A stretch of DNA of 64,000 bases from NCBI RefSeq assembly GCF_003173355.1, contig NZ_QGMY01000017.1, positions 1 through 64,000 on the forward strand, written 5' to 3'. This document shows, piece by piece, positions 8,491 through 18,837 of this stretch (positions are counted from its first letter, which is position 1; each line of letters begins with the position of its first letter). The notes beneath the pieces are model-generated. The model worked only from the letters and a program-made list of their open reading frames with translations, was not told where the DNA came from and ran no database searches. The DNA comes from Methanospirillum lacunae. GTDB taxonomy: Archaea > Halobacteriota > Methanomicrobia > Methanomicrobiales > Methanospirillaceae. The translations under genes were made by a program, and so were the position numbers.

Positions 8491-9741
8491 TCACACCTCC
8501 CGGGGATCAGTAATAACCCCGTTGATTGCTGTGGCAGCAGCCGTGGCAGCAGATCCAAGATAGACCTTTCCTTCTGTAGAGCCCTGCCGTCCCTTGAAAT
8601 TACGGTTAGATGTTGAGAAAGAGACCTCACCTGATGCTATGAGGCCAAACGAGCCTCCCATACATGGACCACAACAGGGTGCCTCAACAAGGGCTCCTGC
8701 TTCAACAAATCGTTCAATGATTCCTGCACGCAGGGTCTTCAGGTACTCAGGTTTTGACGCAGGAATAACCAGAACTCTGACATTGTCAGAGAAGGATCGA
8801 TCTCCCAGCACTTCTGCAACCTCCTGCATATCCTCAAACCTCCCATTAGTACAGGATCCGATGAAGACCTGATCTACAGGTGTGCCAGCAATCTTGTCAA
8901 CATCTACAACCTGATCAACGTTATGCGGAACAGCAACCTGTGGGACCAGATCACCTACATCAAACTCCATTCTGGACAAGTAAGAAGCACCATCATCACT
9001 CGTTAGATCTATAGGAGGACAGGAGGTCCTGCCCTTCAGATATTCAGTTGTAATCTGATCAGGCGGAACTATCCCGGCTTTTCCACCCATCTCAATAGCC
9101 ATATTACAGCAGGTCATTCTCCCTGGCATCGGCATCGAAGAGACTGTATCACCAGTAAACTCAACCGCTTTATAGGTCGCCCCGTCTACCGTAATCTCCT
9201 TGATAATCTTCAGAATGAGATCCTTTGCTCCTACCCGTTTCGCAAATTTCCCGGTAATATCTGCTCTGATGCTCTCAGGAACACGGAAATACAGGCATCC
9301 ATACCTGAGTGCAAACCCTAGGTCGGTTGAACCAACCCCGGTAGCGAACGCACCAACAGCACCGTAGGTACAGGTATGTGAATCACCACCGATGACAATG
9401 TCACCAGGGCAGACACGTCCCTTTTCCAGGGTAACCTGGTGGCAGACCCCTTCTTTTATGTCATAATTCAGGATACCCTGTTCCTTTCCGAACGCACGCA
9501 TCTTCTTCTGGTTTTCTGCAGCATTCAGTGAGTCAGCAGGGGTCTGGTGATCAAAGAGCATGATGACCTTCTTCGGGTCAAAAACTTTTGTGCCACCCAT
9601 CTCGTAGAATTTTTCAATGGCCAGCGGACCGGTGATGTCATGCATCATTGCACCGTCCACTGGGGCCATCACTACTTCACCTGCAAAAACATCTTTTTTA
9701 CATCGACGGGAGAAGATCTTCTCAACTATTGTCTGTTCCAT
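8491..9741 (-). CDS. leuC: 3-isopropylmalate dehydratase large subunit
   Basis: A 416-residue aconitase-like subunit carrying the 4Fe-4S cluster. The three cluster cysteines are recognisable in [10 protein letters not shown] and [11 protein letters not shown] (C-x2-C pattern). Other motifs are [22 protein letters not shown] and [22 protein letters not shown]. It overlaps the end of leuA by 20 bases and nearly abuts leuD, so the four leu genes form one leftward operon. The YLKGRTS segment follows the GIVPPDQ region that distinguishes the archaeal isopropylmalate/homoaconitase group. Because paralogs exist, homoaconitase function for coenzyme B synthesis remains a less likely alternative. Confidence 0.93.
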   Translation of the reverse strand: MEQTIVEKIFSRRCKKDVFAGEVVMAPVDGAMMHDITGPLAIEKFYEMGGTKVFDPKKVIMLFDHQTPADSLNAAENQKKMRAFGKEQGILNYDIKEGVCHQVTLEKGRVCPGDIVIGGDSHTCTYGAVGAFATGVGSTDLGFALRYGCLYFRVPESIRADITGKFAKRVGAKDLILKIIKEITVDGATYKAVEFTGDTVSSMPMPGRMTCCNMAIEMGGKAGIVPPDQITTEYLKGRTSCPPIDLTSDDGASYLSRMEFDVGDLVPQVAVPHNVDQVVDVDKIAGTPVDQVFIGSCTNGRFEDMQEVAEVLGDRSFSDNVRVLVIPASKPEYLKTLRAGIIERFVEAGALVEAPCCGPCMGGSFGLIASGEVSFSTSNRNFKGRQGSTEGKVYLGSAATAAATAINGVITDPREV

Positions 9742-11266
9742 TCCGATACACCATATTTAATGCATTTGCCATTGCCTCTGCCGATGCCAGTACGATATCA
9801 TCCCCCGATGCAGCTGCATCGAACAGTTGCCCCTTATCATCCTGAACAACCAGGGCAACATGTGCTATCGCATCACTCCCTTCAGAGATCGCCGAGACGT
9901 TGAACTCCTTCAGTTCTGCATGCCTCGGGACAGTTCCGATCAGTGCCCTGACAGCTGCATCCACCGGCCCATTACCGGTGCAACTGCAAACCTTCTCTGA
10001 ACCATTCACCATGGCTCTGACAGTAGCTGTCGGGATCATATGATTCCCGGTCATGATGGCGATATCAATCAGATCAATAAACCGGCTGTGGGCTCCTGAT
10101 CCTACAACAGTCTCTGCAATCTCATAGAGATCCTGTTCAGTTATCTTCTTGCCTTTTGAGGCGATCTGCTTAACCCTTGCAATAATTGCATCGATCTGTT
10201 CCTCGTCGGGAATAATATGGACCTGGTTCAACATCTCCCTGACTGCATGTCTACCAACATGTTTTCCCAGTTTGAGCCTGCGTCGGTGCCCTACCATTTC
10301 AGGAGTCATGATGCCAGGTTCAAATGTACTGGCGTGTTCCAGTACACCCTGGGCGTGAATACCACTCTCATGAGAAAATGCATAGTCACCAGTTACAGGC
10401 CAGTTCGGAGGTACCATCAATCCAGAGAATCGTGAAATCATTCGGGAAGTTTCCACCAGCCGGGTAGTTTTGATCCCGGTGGTGTAGCCGAAGATAGATT
10501 CAATGATCATTGTGGTGCATGCCAGATCTGCATTCCCCGCCCTTTCACCAATGCCATTAACAGTTACCTGGACCTGGTCAGCACCTGCTTCTACCGCTGA
10601 TATGGTATTAGCAGTAGCCATCCCGAAATCATTGTGACAATGAACATCGATTGTGCAGGTTATCTCCTTCCTCAATGCAGAAATAAGAGATTTCATTGAG
10701 GTAGGAGTCGCAACACCGACCGTATCAGGTACGTTGATTGCCGTAGCCCCGGCATTAACCGCTGCCTTGAAAACCTCCATCAGTTCAGGCAGATCTGTAC
10801 GGGTTGCATCCATTGCTGAAAAGAGGACCTTATCAGCATGATCACGGGCATACCTGACGATATCACCAGTTATCGAGACAACTTCCTCGTGGGTCTTTCT
10901 GATGGTGTGGGTCCGCTGCACTTCAGAAGTGGGGATAAACACATGTACCATATCAACCCCGGCATCAATACATCGGTCAACGTCACCTTTCACTGATCTG
11001 GCCAGCCCACATATGGTCGATTCCAGACCTTCGGCTACAATTGCTTTGACCGTTGCATACTCGTCCTGAGATGATGCTGGAAACCCGGCTTCGATAACAC
11101 TGACACCGATATCAGATAACTGTCTGGCTATCTCGATCTTGTCAACAGTTGTAAAAGATACACCAGGAGTTTGTTCCCCATCACGGAGGGTTGTGTCGAA
11201 AACAGAGATCTTCTTTGCAGTAGAATTCTTATCGCTGGAGAAAGCGACCTGCCGAGTGTACAACAC
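9722..11266 (-). CDS. leuA: 2-isopropylmalate synthase (LeuA family)
   Basis: A 514-residue DRE-TIM metallolyase that condenses a 2-oxoacid with acetyl-CoA. The catalytic domain begins with [16 protein letters not shown] (about 23-38). It has the metal-binding [14 protein letters not shown] and the [14 protein letters not shown] region, then [15 protein letters not shown]. The C-terminal 130 residues form a LeuA dimer/allosteric domain ([15 protein letters not shown]...), so feedback control by the end product is expected. The start is GTG 11266. The domain content fits LeuA or citramalate synthase CimA; the neighbouring leuC-leuD-leuB favours LeuA. It is the first gene of the operon. Confidence 0.88.
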   Translation of the reverse strand: MLYTRQVAFSSDKNSTAKKISVFDTTLRDGEQTPGVSFTTVDKIEIARQLSDIGVSVIEAGFPASSQDEYATVKAIVAEGLESTICGLARSVKGDVDRCIDAGVDMVHVFIPTSEVQRTHTIRKTHEEVVSITGDIVRYARDHADKVLFSAMDATRTDLPELMEVFKAAVNAGATAINVPDTVGVATPTSMKSLISALRKEITCTIDVHCHNDFGMATANTISAVEAGADQVQVTVNGIGERAGNADLACTTMIIESIFGYTTGIKTTRLVETSRMISRFSGLMVPPNWPVTGDYAFSHESGIHAQGVLEHASTFEPGIMTPEMVGHRRRLKLGKHVGRHAVREMLNQVHIIPDEEQIDAIIARVKQIASKGKKITEQDLYEIAETVVGSGAHSRFIDLIDIAIMTGNHMIPTATVRAMVNGSEKVCSCTGNGPVDAAVRALIGTVPRHAELKEFNVSAISEGSDAIAHVALVVQDDKGQLFDAAASGDDIVLASAEAMANALNMVYRNGTDNS

Positions 11267-11380
11267 CGGCGCTCCCTGCCTCGAAAGTGTTCTGAGACAT
11301 GATCATACTAATCATCCCCATTCATATAAAGACTTTGGGTTTGTGGTGCAGATTCCTTCACGTCATGCACCAAAAAAAGA

Positions 11381-12997
11381 TCAGGATGCAGGACTGACAA
11401 CCTGATACACTTCAGCATCCCTGGTAGAGAATACTGGCTTGAATACAGCGGGAGATGAGAAATTTTTGTTGTAAGAAAAGAATTCATCTGCATTCATGTA
11501 CTGATCAGTGCTCTTTTTCCCATTGAGAGAGACAATCATTTGCCCTGGATTTAATTTTGAAAGTAATTTTTTAGCATAAGCAGTATTATCACGTTCAGGA
11601 AGGGGTATTATCAGTCTCGACATATGTAACTGCAATGCACGAGGATTGTTGCTAAAGATTTCCGCGCCATGAGGAGTGTTTTCCATCAGCCACTGATATT
11701 CCTCAACCGGTTCATTATACCAGGATGGATCAGTATAACTCTTGCCACCCTTATCAGAGATAACAGGGATTGCACCAATAATCTGACTGGAAAAGAAAGA
11801 GAGAACCAAAATGGTGCAGATAAACATGCAAACAATTTTCCAGACCCGATAACCCATATGGGCACATGCACCACGCATAAATGAAAATAATAAAACCACG
11901 ATAAATGGATATACGGGCAAGAGATACCGGGTTTGTATTGAGGCAATGTCCCCCATCCCAATCTCCAGCACCAGAAGCGATATAACATAAATCAGGGTGT
12001 AAGCAATCACAATGCGTTTATCGTAGAGAAATTTCTTAGCGGTGTTCTTAAATTGATTTTTATTCGAAAAATACACCCCATAAAGAAGAAAAATTGCAAT
12101 AATTACTAGAGACAGCAGGATGAGTATCTCTAATCCGAATGAAACCACTGAACTTGTTAGTGATCTAAACGGATTCAAATCAGATAGGGTAACATGTACA
12201 ATATCATTTGTTGTACCAAGAAAGGACCCAGATCCAGAACCTCTGTCTGCACCACTGAATTGGCCTTTATAAATTATATTTCGAAGAAAAACCAGGGAAA
12301 CAGGAATAGACGAGATTATGCCAAATATAAGAATCTGTTTTATACGGTCTTTTGGTTTCTTACAGGACTGAATTGCCAGGATCAGCACACCAGTCAGAAT
12401 CAGAGTAACCCCCATATAACGGGTTACTGCTCCTGCTCCACAGAATAGAGCGGACAATAAGATGAACCAGTTATCTCGTGAATTAAGAAAACGCAGCAGC
12501 AGATACAACCCAAGAAATGAAAAGAAGATATAGGGCATTTCTGTCATTGCCCACCGGGTCATTTCCCAGAATGAACTAAGACTCAAACAACAAATAGCCC
12601 ATAAGTAACCGGTTATTGGAGAATCAAGATCTCTACCGAAGAAAAATGAAACGATAACAATGCCTGCAAGTGATAGAATCGGGATCCACATTGCAGCGTT
12701 TACTGAGGTAAAACCCACCATCATGAAAGCAGCAATTAAAATAGGGTACAAAGGAGGCCAGACAGTTAATGGCCAGAAGGCATGGATATTATCTGATTCC
12801 CATCCACTGACTATTCCCTTCCCATGAACAATATTTTCCGCCACATTAATGTAATCAGAAGCATCCCAGTCAACCCAGGGGGCCTGGAAAGTAAGGCCCA
12901 TGCCAATGACAAATAAAGCGCAGCAGATGCAGAAGATCCAGGAAACATCCCGGCGTTTCATAAAGTCAGCATAATGCTGGCAGGTGTGTGCGTTCAT
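11381..12997 (-). CDS. Polytopic membrane glycosyltransferase (GT39/PMT-2-like)
   Basis: A 538-residue integral membrane protein with about twelve hydrophobic segments and a C-terminal extracytoplasmic domain (residues about 440-538). The luminal loop after the first membrane helix has WDASDYINVAENIVHGKGIVSGW, matching the D/E-containing first loop of the PMT/ArnT superfamily, followed by FWPLTVWPPLYPIL. Such enzymes use polyprenyl-phosphate sugars to modify proteins or lipids outside the membrane. With many surface proteins in the window, a role in envelope glycosylation is plausible but unproved. The ATG at 12997 has GGAG five bases upstream, which supports this start over an internal ATG at codon 13. 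Confidence 0.75.
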   Translation of the reverse strand: MNAHTCQHYADFMKRRDVSWIFCICCALFVIGMGLTFQAPWVDWDASDYINVAENIVHGKGIVSGWESDNIHAFWPLTVWPPLYPILIAAFMMVGFTSVNAAMWIPILSLAGIVIVSFFFGRDLDSPITGYLWAICCLSLSSFWEMTRWAMTEMPYIFFSFLGLYLLLRFLNSRDNWFILLSALFCGAGAVTRYMGVTLILTGVLILAIQSCKKPKDRIKQILIFGIISSIPVSLVFLRNIIYKGQFSGADRGSGSGSFLGTTNDIVHVTLSDLNPFRSLTSSVVSFGLEILILLSLVIIAIFLLYGVYFSNKNQFKNTAKKFLYDKRIVIAYTLIYVISLLVLEIGMGDIASIQTRYLLPVYPFIVVLLFSFMRGACAHMGYRVWKIVCMFICTILVLSFFSSQIIGAIPVISDKGGKSYTDPSWYNEPVEEYQWLMENTPHGAEIFSNNPRALQLHMSRLIIPLPERDNTAYAKKLLSKLNPGQMIVSLNGKKSTDQYMNADEFFSYNKNFSSPAVFKPVFSTRDAEVYQVVSPAS

Positions 12998-13048
12998 ACA
13001 TTCTCCAATTTTTTTAGAAGTCTGGATTCTGGTCTTACCCAGGGGGCC

Positions 13049-13627
13049 TTAATGGGTTGAACAAACAGCTCTTCCAAGGTCAAAAGCTTTGAGATTTAAC
13101 TCGATCGTCTTTTTGGGCACAGTCCTACTTACGGCATCTCGAAGAGATTGCTCCTGTAGCGGGAGATGAGAAGAGGCAGCTCCGAGAAGGACAATATTCT
13201 GGGTCAGAATACTTCCTGCCTCTTCAGCAAGTCTTCGTGCTTCCACAACGATAACCTTGTAATCCCCAATTAGCCCCATGATCATATGTTCATCAGGTGC
13301 AGGGAAATCCTGCGTAAATACGGACGTTGGAACTACATACTCTTGACTAGTAAAAATGAATCCACCTTTTTTGAGATAATGACAATACCGAGCTGCTTCC
13401 ATGAGATCAAAGGAGATAATGAGATCAGCGGTTCCGGGGGCTATCTGCGGACCATATTCCTGTCCAATACGGATCTGGCTTTCAACAGAACCACCACGTT
13501 GTGCCATCCCATGAGTCTCTGCACCACGAACGTGGATCCCTTCAATAACACACGCCTCTCCCAGGATGTTAGAAGTCAGAATAGTTCCCTGACCTCCGAT
13601 TCCTACAATCAGCACATCAAAACTCAT
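13049..13627 (-). CDS. iorB: Indolepyruvate:ferredoxin oxidoreductase, beta subunit
   Basis: A 192-residue gamma-type 2-oxoacid oxidoreductase domain: LIVGIGGQGTILTSNILGEA at the N-terminus, then ETHGMAQRGGSVESQIRIG, ADLIISFDLMEAARYCHYL and NIVLLGAASSHLPL. With IorA it decarboxylates aryl pyruvates to aryl-acetyl-CoA using ferredoxin. In methanogens it can also run in the biosynthetic direction for aromatic amino acids from aryl acetates. It shares 4 bases with the iorA stop, so translation is coupled. Confidence 0.93.
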   Translation of the reverse strand: MSFDVLIVGIGGQGTILTSNILGEACVIEGIHVRGAETHGMAQRGGSVESQIRIGQEYGPQIAPGTADLIISFDLMEAARYCHYLKKGGFIFTSQEYVVPTSVFTQDFPAPDEHMIMGLIGDYKVIVVEARRLAEEAGSILTQNIVLLGAASSHLPLQEQSLRDAVSRTVPKKTIELNLKAFDLGRAVCSTH

Positions 13628-15393
13628 TCTTTTACCTCAAGGGATATTGCAGATACCGGGCATATTTGAGTGCAGACACCACAACCGGAGCAAAGATCAG
13701 TAATCAGTGCAATGCCACTGTGAAGTTCTATCGCAGGACACCCGAATTTTATGCATGCTTTGCATCCGATGCAGATGTCACTGGATACCCTGTACTTGCC
13801 GCGGTTGATCTTCGCCCTTCTCTCGGTGATAACACAGGGCTGTTTTGCTATGATAACCTTGACTCCCTTGCGTGCTTTCGCATCTTTGAGAACCCCGGTG
13901 AACTGAACAAGATCAGAGGGGCTGACGGTCTCAACAAAAGAGACACCACACGACCTGCAAAGCATCTCAAGAGATACCGCCGGACGCTCAACCCCAGAAG
14001 CGGTTACACCGGTGGTTGGGTTAGGCTGGTGTCCTGTCATCGCAGTTATGCGGTTATCAAGGATTACCACTGTAATGTTTGCGTCGTTATACACTGCATT
14101 TAAAAGGCCCTGAATACCGGTATGAAGGAACGTAGAGTCACCAATGGTACAGACAATATCATGTTTTTCACCAGCCTGGGCCATCCCAGACGCCACCGTG
14201 ATAGAGGCACCCATACAGATAGTGGTGTCAACAACGCCAAGCTGAAGCCCTAGAGTGTAACACCCAATATCACTTGGAAAGATTCCATCCCTAAACACCT
14301 TTCGTATCGCATACATTGCAGTACGGTGCATGCATCCGGCGCACAGGATTGGTGGTCTGACAGGTAGACCAGCAGGTGGCTGTATAACTGGGTAATCTAA
14401 TTTTACCGGGATATCTGCTGCCTTGAGATACTGCGCTACCCGGCTTGGAGAGAGTTCACCTTCATAGGGAACATGCCCGGTCTTCTTTCCAAGTATTGGA
14501 ACCAATCCGGCCACCTGCCTGGAAACCTCCTCAATCACCGGGGCAAGTTCCTCTACTACAAGGATTCGTTCATGACTCCTGATAAAGCCAGAAAGCCACT
14601 CCTCATCGATTGGATAGGCACCAATGTGGGCAATGGAGACTGAATCAGAGACAACTTCATGAACATATGACGCAGCAATTCCACCGGTTATGACCCCTAT
14701 TTTCCCACGGATTGTAGATCTGTTATATCCAGACTCAACAAGCCTTTTTTTGAGAGAGGCCTGCTTTTCATTGAGTTGCTTGTGAAGGACACGGGTATGC
14801 GCCGGGATCACAACATACTGTCGGGGGTCTTTCTCAAAGGATGCCTGCCGGTCTAATGCGGCGACCTCACCCAGAGTCACATCACTTTTCGAATGACATA
14901 TGCGCGTGGTTGGCCGGAAGAGTACTGGAAGCAGAAATTCTTCTGAAAGGGAAAAGGCATCACGGACCATGTCGTGTGCTTCCTGAACAGAGCTTGGATC
15001 AAGACAGGGAATCCGTGCAAAAGCAGCATAACAGCGGCTATCCTGCTCATTCTGTGATGAGTGTGCAAATGGATCATCAGCAGACATGACCACAAATCCA
15101 CCTTTCACACCGGTATAAGCTGAGGTCATCAGTGGATCTGCAGCTACGTTGAGACCTACGTGTTTCATAGTCACAATAGACCTCATACCACACCAGGATG
15201 AGGCAAGCGCCTCTTCATATGCCACTTTCTCATTAACAGACCATTCAACATATGACTGGCGGTCAGGCCATGTTCTGAGAGTATCTATGACTTCAGATGA
15301 GGGGGTGCCCGGATATCCAAATGCAGTATCCAACGCTGCTTCAAGGCAGCCGTGGGCTATTGCCTCGTTCCCAAGGAGATATTTTACAACCAT
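13624..15393 (-). CDS. iorA: Indolepyruvate:ferredoxin oxidoreductase, alpha subunit
   Basis: A 589-residue thiamine-diphosphate enzyme. The N-terminal half has the pyrimidine-binding region (GYPGTPSSEVIDTL, SADDPFAHSSQNEQDSR). The middle has the ThDP motif GDSTFLHTGIQGLLNAVYND...NRITAMTGHQPNP, and CAGCMHRTAMYAIR precedes it. The C-terminus carries two ferredoxin-type clusters, CIGCKACIKFGCPAI and CSGCGVCTQICPVSAI. The length and domain order match the family. It forms a two-gene operon with iorB. Upstream lies the divergent tRNA-Ile gene. Confidence 0.95.
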   Translation of the reverse strand: MVVKYLLGNEAIAHGCLEAALDTAFGYPGTPSSEVIDTLRTWPDRQSYVEWSVNEKVAYEEALASSWCGMRSIVTMKHVGLNVAADPLMTSAYTGVKGGFVVMSADDPFAHSSQNEQDSRCYAAFARIPCLDPSSVQEAHDMVRDAFSLSEEFLLPVLFRPTTRICHSKSDVTLGEVAALDRQASFEKDPRQYVVIPAHTRVLHKQLNEKQASLKKRLVESGYNRSTIRGKIGVITGGIAASYVHEVVSDSVSIAHIGAYPIDEEWLSGFIRSHERILVVEELAPVIEEVSRQVAGLVPILGKKTGHVPYEGELSPSRVAQYLKAADIPVKLDYPVIQPPAGLPVRPPILCAGCMHRTAMYAIRKVFRDGIFPSDIGCYTLGLQLGVVDTTICMGASITVASGMAQAGEKHDIVCTIGDSTFLHTGIQGLLNAVYNDANITVVILDNRITAMTGHQPNPTTGVTASGVERPAVSLEMLCRSCGVSFVETVSPSDLVQFTGVLKDAKARKGVKVIIAKQPCVITERRAKINRGKYRVSSDICIGCKACIKFGCPAIELHSGIALITDLCSGCGVCTQICPVSAISLEVKE

Positions 15394-15530
15394 GTAAGTT
15401 CAGTTCCAAATATTCAGATATTGAATTTGAATTCTCATCCAGATATGAACCTTGATCAATCCACTGGCGAGTCAAGAAAAAATTTCACAAGATTTATTAA
15501 CTCATACTATCCACCTAATTAGAGCCTCTG

Positions 15531-15604
15531 GGGCCCGTAGCATAGACAGGTGGTGCACCCGGCTGATAACCGGGAGGTCGTGCGTTCGAATCGCACCGGG
15601 CCCA
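15531..15604 (+). tRNA. tRNA-Ile (anticodon GAU)
   Basis: Acceptor GGGCCCG pairs perfectly with CGGGCCC, discriminator A. The anticodon arm CCCGG-CTGATAA-CCGGG gives GAU, and the T arm is GTGCG-TTCGAAT-CGCAC. A TATA-like ATTTATTAA lies about 38 bases upstream. Its acceptor stem closely resembles that of the CAU tRNA at 27501-27573. Confidence 0.96.
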
Positions 15605-15641
15605 CTCTTCAATTTTAAAACTCTGTAACCAAACAGAGTAT

Positions 15642-16109
15642 ATGAATAAGAATATCCTCTTGACTGTTTTTCTTGGAATCGTTCTCACCCTGCTATCTCA
15701 GTTTTTCATAGAAACGGCTGCAGCAGGCATTGTAGCAGTAATTTTTCTCACAGTTTTACTCATTTTGCTGATATCAGAGGATGCCAAAAATAATGCACAT
15801 CCTGAGATCTCTGCAGTACTGGCTGATGATGCTGAAACTGTAATTGTTGAGAATCTTGGAACTGCACCTGCCAGATCAGCACAGGTTCGGATAATTCCAG
15901 ATGACATCAGATATGAGATAGGAGATCTGAATCCTGATTCAATACACAGATATCGCCTACCTTCTATGCTCCGTAATGCAAAAGCGGCAGTCTCATGGGA
16001 GCGGAAAGATGGATCGCGGACAGAGAGGATATTCCGGTTATCGGGTTATGAAGAGGAGACAGATCTTCTCAAACCATTATTTCCACTATTTAGCTGGAAA
16101 GAAAAGTAG
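15642..16109 (+). CDS. Small membrane-anchored protein of unknown function
   Basis: A 155-residue protein. Two hydrophobic segments at about residues 4-21 and 24-44 would form a membrane hairpin. The soluble remainder (about 110 residues) has an alternating pattern typical of a beta-sandwich: PEISAVLADDAETVIVENLGTAPARSAQVRI resembles a CARDB/DUF-like adhesion fold where the phrase 'VENLGTAPA' recurs. The C-terminus is charged (FSWKEK). No family could be named. It follows tRNA-Ile and converges on the next gene with a 9-base gap. Confidence 0.6.
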   Translation: MNKNILLTVFLGIVLTLLSQFFIETAAAGIVAVIFLTVLLILLISEDAKNNAHPEISAVLADDAETVIVENLGTAPARSAQVRIIPDDIRYEIGDLNPDSIHRYRLPSMLRNAKAAVSWERKDGSRTERIFRLSGYEEETDLLKPLFPLFSWKEK

Positions 16110-16118
16110 AAAAGAAGA

Positions 16119-16700
16119 TCACACAGGTTTTACCAGAAACTGAAGAGTTACCTCAAGAGCAGAAAGAAGACTTTCCTGCCCTTCAAGGTACTGCTTCATT
16201 CCTTTGTACAACATGAACACCGCATCGTATCCATAGAGATCAATCAGTTGACGTGGAGTAAGTTCTCCCATGTATGAGTCAACAATCAGATCATCAGCAC
16301 TATACATCACTTCGTAGAACTTGCCATCCTCACTGATGAGACAGAACTGATCAATGACCTGGCGTGACATGTTATCCGGACGGTATGGAGCAGGATCGGC
16401 ACTCTTCCCAAGAACAAAGACCTTTGAGGAATAATGCTTCGCATCATAAATATCACCTTTGTTATCCTTTTTTCCTTTTTCGAGAATGGTAATGCCCATT
16501 GTTTTAATAACAGAGGCAGTCAGAGCACCCATCCTTGCTACGAGTTCGGCCTCCTGTGCGCGAATCTCCTCACTGTTCTGATCGATCCTGGCATCCGTTG
16601 TCTGAATAAGATCAATGAGGCGATTATATCCATTGAGTATGACATCTTCCATGTATTTCACCAATGCAGGTACCGTCTCCCGGGTGAGGGAAAAATCCAA
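16119..16700 (-). CDS. Conserved hypothetical protein, soluble
   Basis: A 193-residue acidic protein not assigned to a family. The first 60 residues are helical with a heptad-like stretch (LIDLIQTTDARIDQNSEEI). The rest is mixed alpha/beta, with YSSKVFVLGKSADPAPYRP and GELTPRQLIDLYGYDAVFMLYKGMKQYLEGQ. The longest frame begins at a TTG (16700) 14 bases after the stop of the upstream methylthiotransferase. No good ribosome binding site is seen there, and an ATG at 16652 (codon 17) is an alternative. The close spacing suggests co-transcription with the methylthiotransferase. Confidence 0.6.
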   Translation of the reverse strand: MDFSLTRETVPALVKYMEDVILNGYNRLIDLIQTTDARIDQNSEEIRAQEAELVARMGALTASVIKTMGITILEKGKKDNKGDIYDAKHYSSKVFVLGKSADPAPYRPDNMSRQVIDQFCLISEDGKFYEVMYSADDLIVDSYMGELTPRQLIDLYGYDAVFMLYKGMKQYLEGQESLLSALEVTLQFLVKPV

Positions 16701-16714
16701 CTGACCGTTTTTGA

Positions 16715-17983
16715 TCAGAGTAGTGATCGTACAACTCTTCCAGTGAGGTAATGTGTCCGCTCTCCAGTGAATTCCGCCAGATGACGACTCCCTACCGGGA
16801 GGTCTTCAGCAATCACTATACCAGTATACGACCGGGTTCTTCCCATTACGGTGCCTTCCCTGAGTTTTTCAGTGATCACAACCTCCCCTGTCTTTCCCAC
16901 AAGCGCTGATTTCTTCTCCTTCAGGATACCATAACCGATGCGAATCAATTCACGTGAGCGATCTTTTCTGATCCGGTCAGGAAGTTCCCCGACTCTTGGC
17001 GCAGTGGACCCAGGTCTGAATGAATACCTGGTAACATTGATGCCATCGGGCTGAAGAGTAACAAGAAGATCACAGGTTTCTTTAAATTCATCTTCACTCT
17101 CAGCAGCAAATCCGACAATTAAATCAGTTGCAATAGAGATTTCAGGATTTTTTTTCCTGAGTATATCTACCAGCATAAGGTAGGTAGAGTGGTCGTATTC
17201 CCTCCCCATTCGGTTGAGAACGTGATCTGATCCTGACTGAACAGGGAGATGAACAAACGAAAAAAAATGATCATTATCCAAAGCATCAGCAACCTCGTGA
17301 ATGATTGGGAGCAGTGTTGCCGGATTCATCATACCCAGTCTGACAAAAAAAGTCCCCTCTATCTCTCCAATAGCCTGCAGAAGGATATGAAGAGAAGGCG
17401 TTCCCCAGTCATACCCGTATGCACTCAGATCCTGACCAGTCAGGCGGATTTCCACAGCTCCTCCCAGGACTGCTGCGCGAATCTGCGAGAGGATTTCCTC
17501 TATCGGATTACTTTTTATGTGACCTCTCGCGTGTCTCGTGATGCAATAGGTGCAGTGACCAAGGCAGCCAGAACCAATCTGAACAACTGTAATCGGACCG
17601 GACGGTGCGACATTATGATCCAGATCAACTGCATGAATACTATCAGGTGATAATACCCGGACATTAGGAAATTCAGTAAGAATTGCGGCACGTGCACCGG
17701 GAAGACAGCCGGTGACCCAGATTTCTTGCCCTTCCATATCCTTCAGCAACCTGATCATCTTGCGTTCAGTCTTCTCTATCACAATACAGGTGTTAAGAAT
17801 CACTGCATCCGCATCTTGAGGGTCCTCCACGAACAGAGAGCCTACACGCGTGAGAATTTGTCTGAGCCTATCAGAATCACCTTCATTATAGGTGCATCCA
17901 AAGGTCAGGATACAGATCTTCTGCCCTGAAAGAGCCTGAACCCATGATGGATAGGTAAAAGACTCGCCGGATAGTTCACCCAT
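16715..17983 (-). CDS. tRNA t6A37 methylthiotransferase (MtaB/CDKAL1-like)
   Basis: A 422-residue radical SAM methylthiotransferase. N-terminal UPF0004 cysteines C30 (LTFGCTYNEGD), C66 (NTCIV) and C93 (VTGCLPG) bind one 4Fe-4S cluster. The radical SAM cysteines C140, C144 and C147 (GCLGHCTYC) bind the second. HLPVQSGSDHVLNRMGREY and DLIVGFAAESEDEF are family signatures, and a C-terminal TRAM domain (about 362-420) ends the protein. The archaeal/eukaryal CDKAL1 branch converts t6A to ms2t6A at tRNA position 37. Divergent from nadX. Confidence 0.9.
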   Translation of the reverse strand: MGELSGESFTYPSWVQALSGQKICILTFGCTYNEGDSDRLRQILTRVGSLFVEDPQDADAVILNTCIVIEKTERKMIRLLKDMEGQEIWVTGCLPGARAAILTEFPNVRVLSPDSIHAVDLDHNVAPSGPITVVQIGSGCLGHCTYCITRHARGHIKSNPIEEILSQIRAAVLGGAVEIRLTGQDLSAYGYDWGTPSLHILLQAIGEIEGTFFVRLGMMNPATLLPIIHEVADALDNDHFFSFVHLPVQSGSDHVLNRMGREYDHSTYLMLVDILRKKNPEISIATDLIVGFAAESEDEFKETCDLLVTLQPDGINVTRYSFRPGSTAPRVGELPDRIRKDRSRELIRIGYGILKEKKSALVGKTGEVVITEKLREGTVMGRTRSYTGIVIAEDLPVGSRHLAEFTGERTHYLTGRVVRSLL

Positions 17984-18078
17984 TATCCGGAATATGGGAT
18001 CTGATGGCAGATAGGCCCAGCGATAAACCGATCACACTGTGCAAAGTTGTTTAATTATATTCGGCAAATATGTAGGCA

Positions 18079-18837
18079 ATGGTCAGAATTGGGCTCCTGG
18101 GTTGTGGCAACGTAGGAAAGATCATCGCAACTCATCAGGAGGGCTTTCAGGTTGTTGGAGTTTTTGACCAGTTGCATGAACACGCAGCGAGCCTTTCAGA
18201 ATTGACCGGAGCAAAGCCGTATTCAGATTTTAATGAATTCATCACTGCTGATTTCGATATCTGTGTTGAAGCAGCATCCATTGTTGCTGTAAGGGCATAC
18301 GCACTAAAAATTATTGAACACGGGAAAGATCTGGTCATCTTAAGTGTTGGTGCCCTCGCTGACGATGCCTTCAGAGAAGATCTCATTTCTGTGGCCAAGG
18401 AAAACCGAAAGCGGATTCACATTCCCAGCGGTGCAATCATGGGACTGGATAACCTCAAGATTGGCCAGATTAGCCATATTGAGAGCATTCTTCTCAGGAC
18501 TACTAAAAGTCCTGAGAGCCTTAAGATGAATGTCAGCACCAGGACATTGGCATTCAAGGGAAAGGCAAAGGATTGTATAAAGTTATTTCCAAAAAATATC
18601 AATGTATCAGTGGCTATCGCTCTTGCCAGTACTCATGAAGTTCAGGTTGAATTATGGGCAGATCCTGATGTAGATAAAAATATTCATGAGATATTTGTAA
18701 AAGGGGAGTTCGGGGAGTTGTATTCCAAGATAACGAATCTTCCATCCCCAGACAATCCAGCAACAAGTTACCTCGCTGCCCTTTCCGTCCTCTCACTACT
18801 GAAAAATATAAACAGTCCCTTGGTGATAGGGGCATGA
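18079..18837 (+). CDS. nadX: L-aspartate dehydrogenase
   Basis: A 252-residue enzyme that makes iminoaspartate for NAD synthesis in place of the oxidase NadB. The Rossmann motif GLLGCGNVGKII is at 5-16. FDICVEAASIVAVRAYAL and HIPSGAIMGLDNLK are family segments, as is KNINVSVAIALAS toward the C-terminus. It is the first gene of nadX-nadA-nadC, and its stop overlaps the nadA start (ATGA). A TATA-like TTTAATTATATTC lies 25-30 bases upstream. Confidence 0.93.
   Translation: MVRIGLLGCGNVGKIIATHQEGFQVVGVFDQLHEHAASLSELTGAKPYSDFNEFITADFDICVEAASIVAVRAYALKIIEHGKDLVILSVGALADDAFREDLISVAKENRKRIHIPSGAIMGLDNLKIGQISHIESILLRTTKSPESLKMNVSTRTLAFKGKAKDCIKLFPKNINVSVAIALASTHEVQVELWADPDVDKNIHEIFVKGEFGELYSKITNLPSPDNPATSYLAALSVLSLLKNINSPLVIGA

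Noticed and set aside
11267-11380. Possible small gene between leuA and the glycosyltransferase
   Set aside because: Only short shadow frames are present; the region looks like the leuA promoter and the end of the glycosyltransferase unit.
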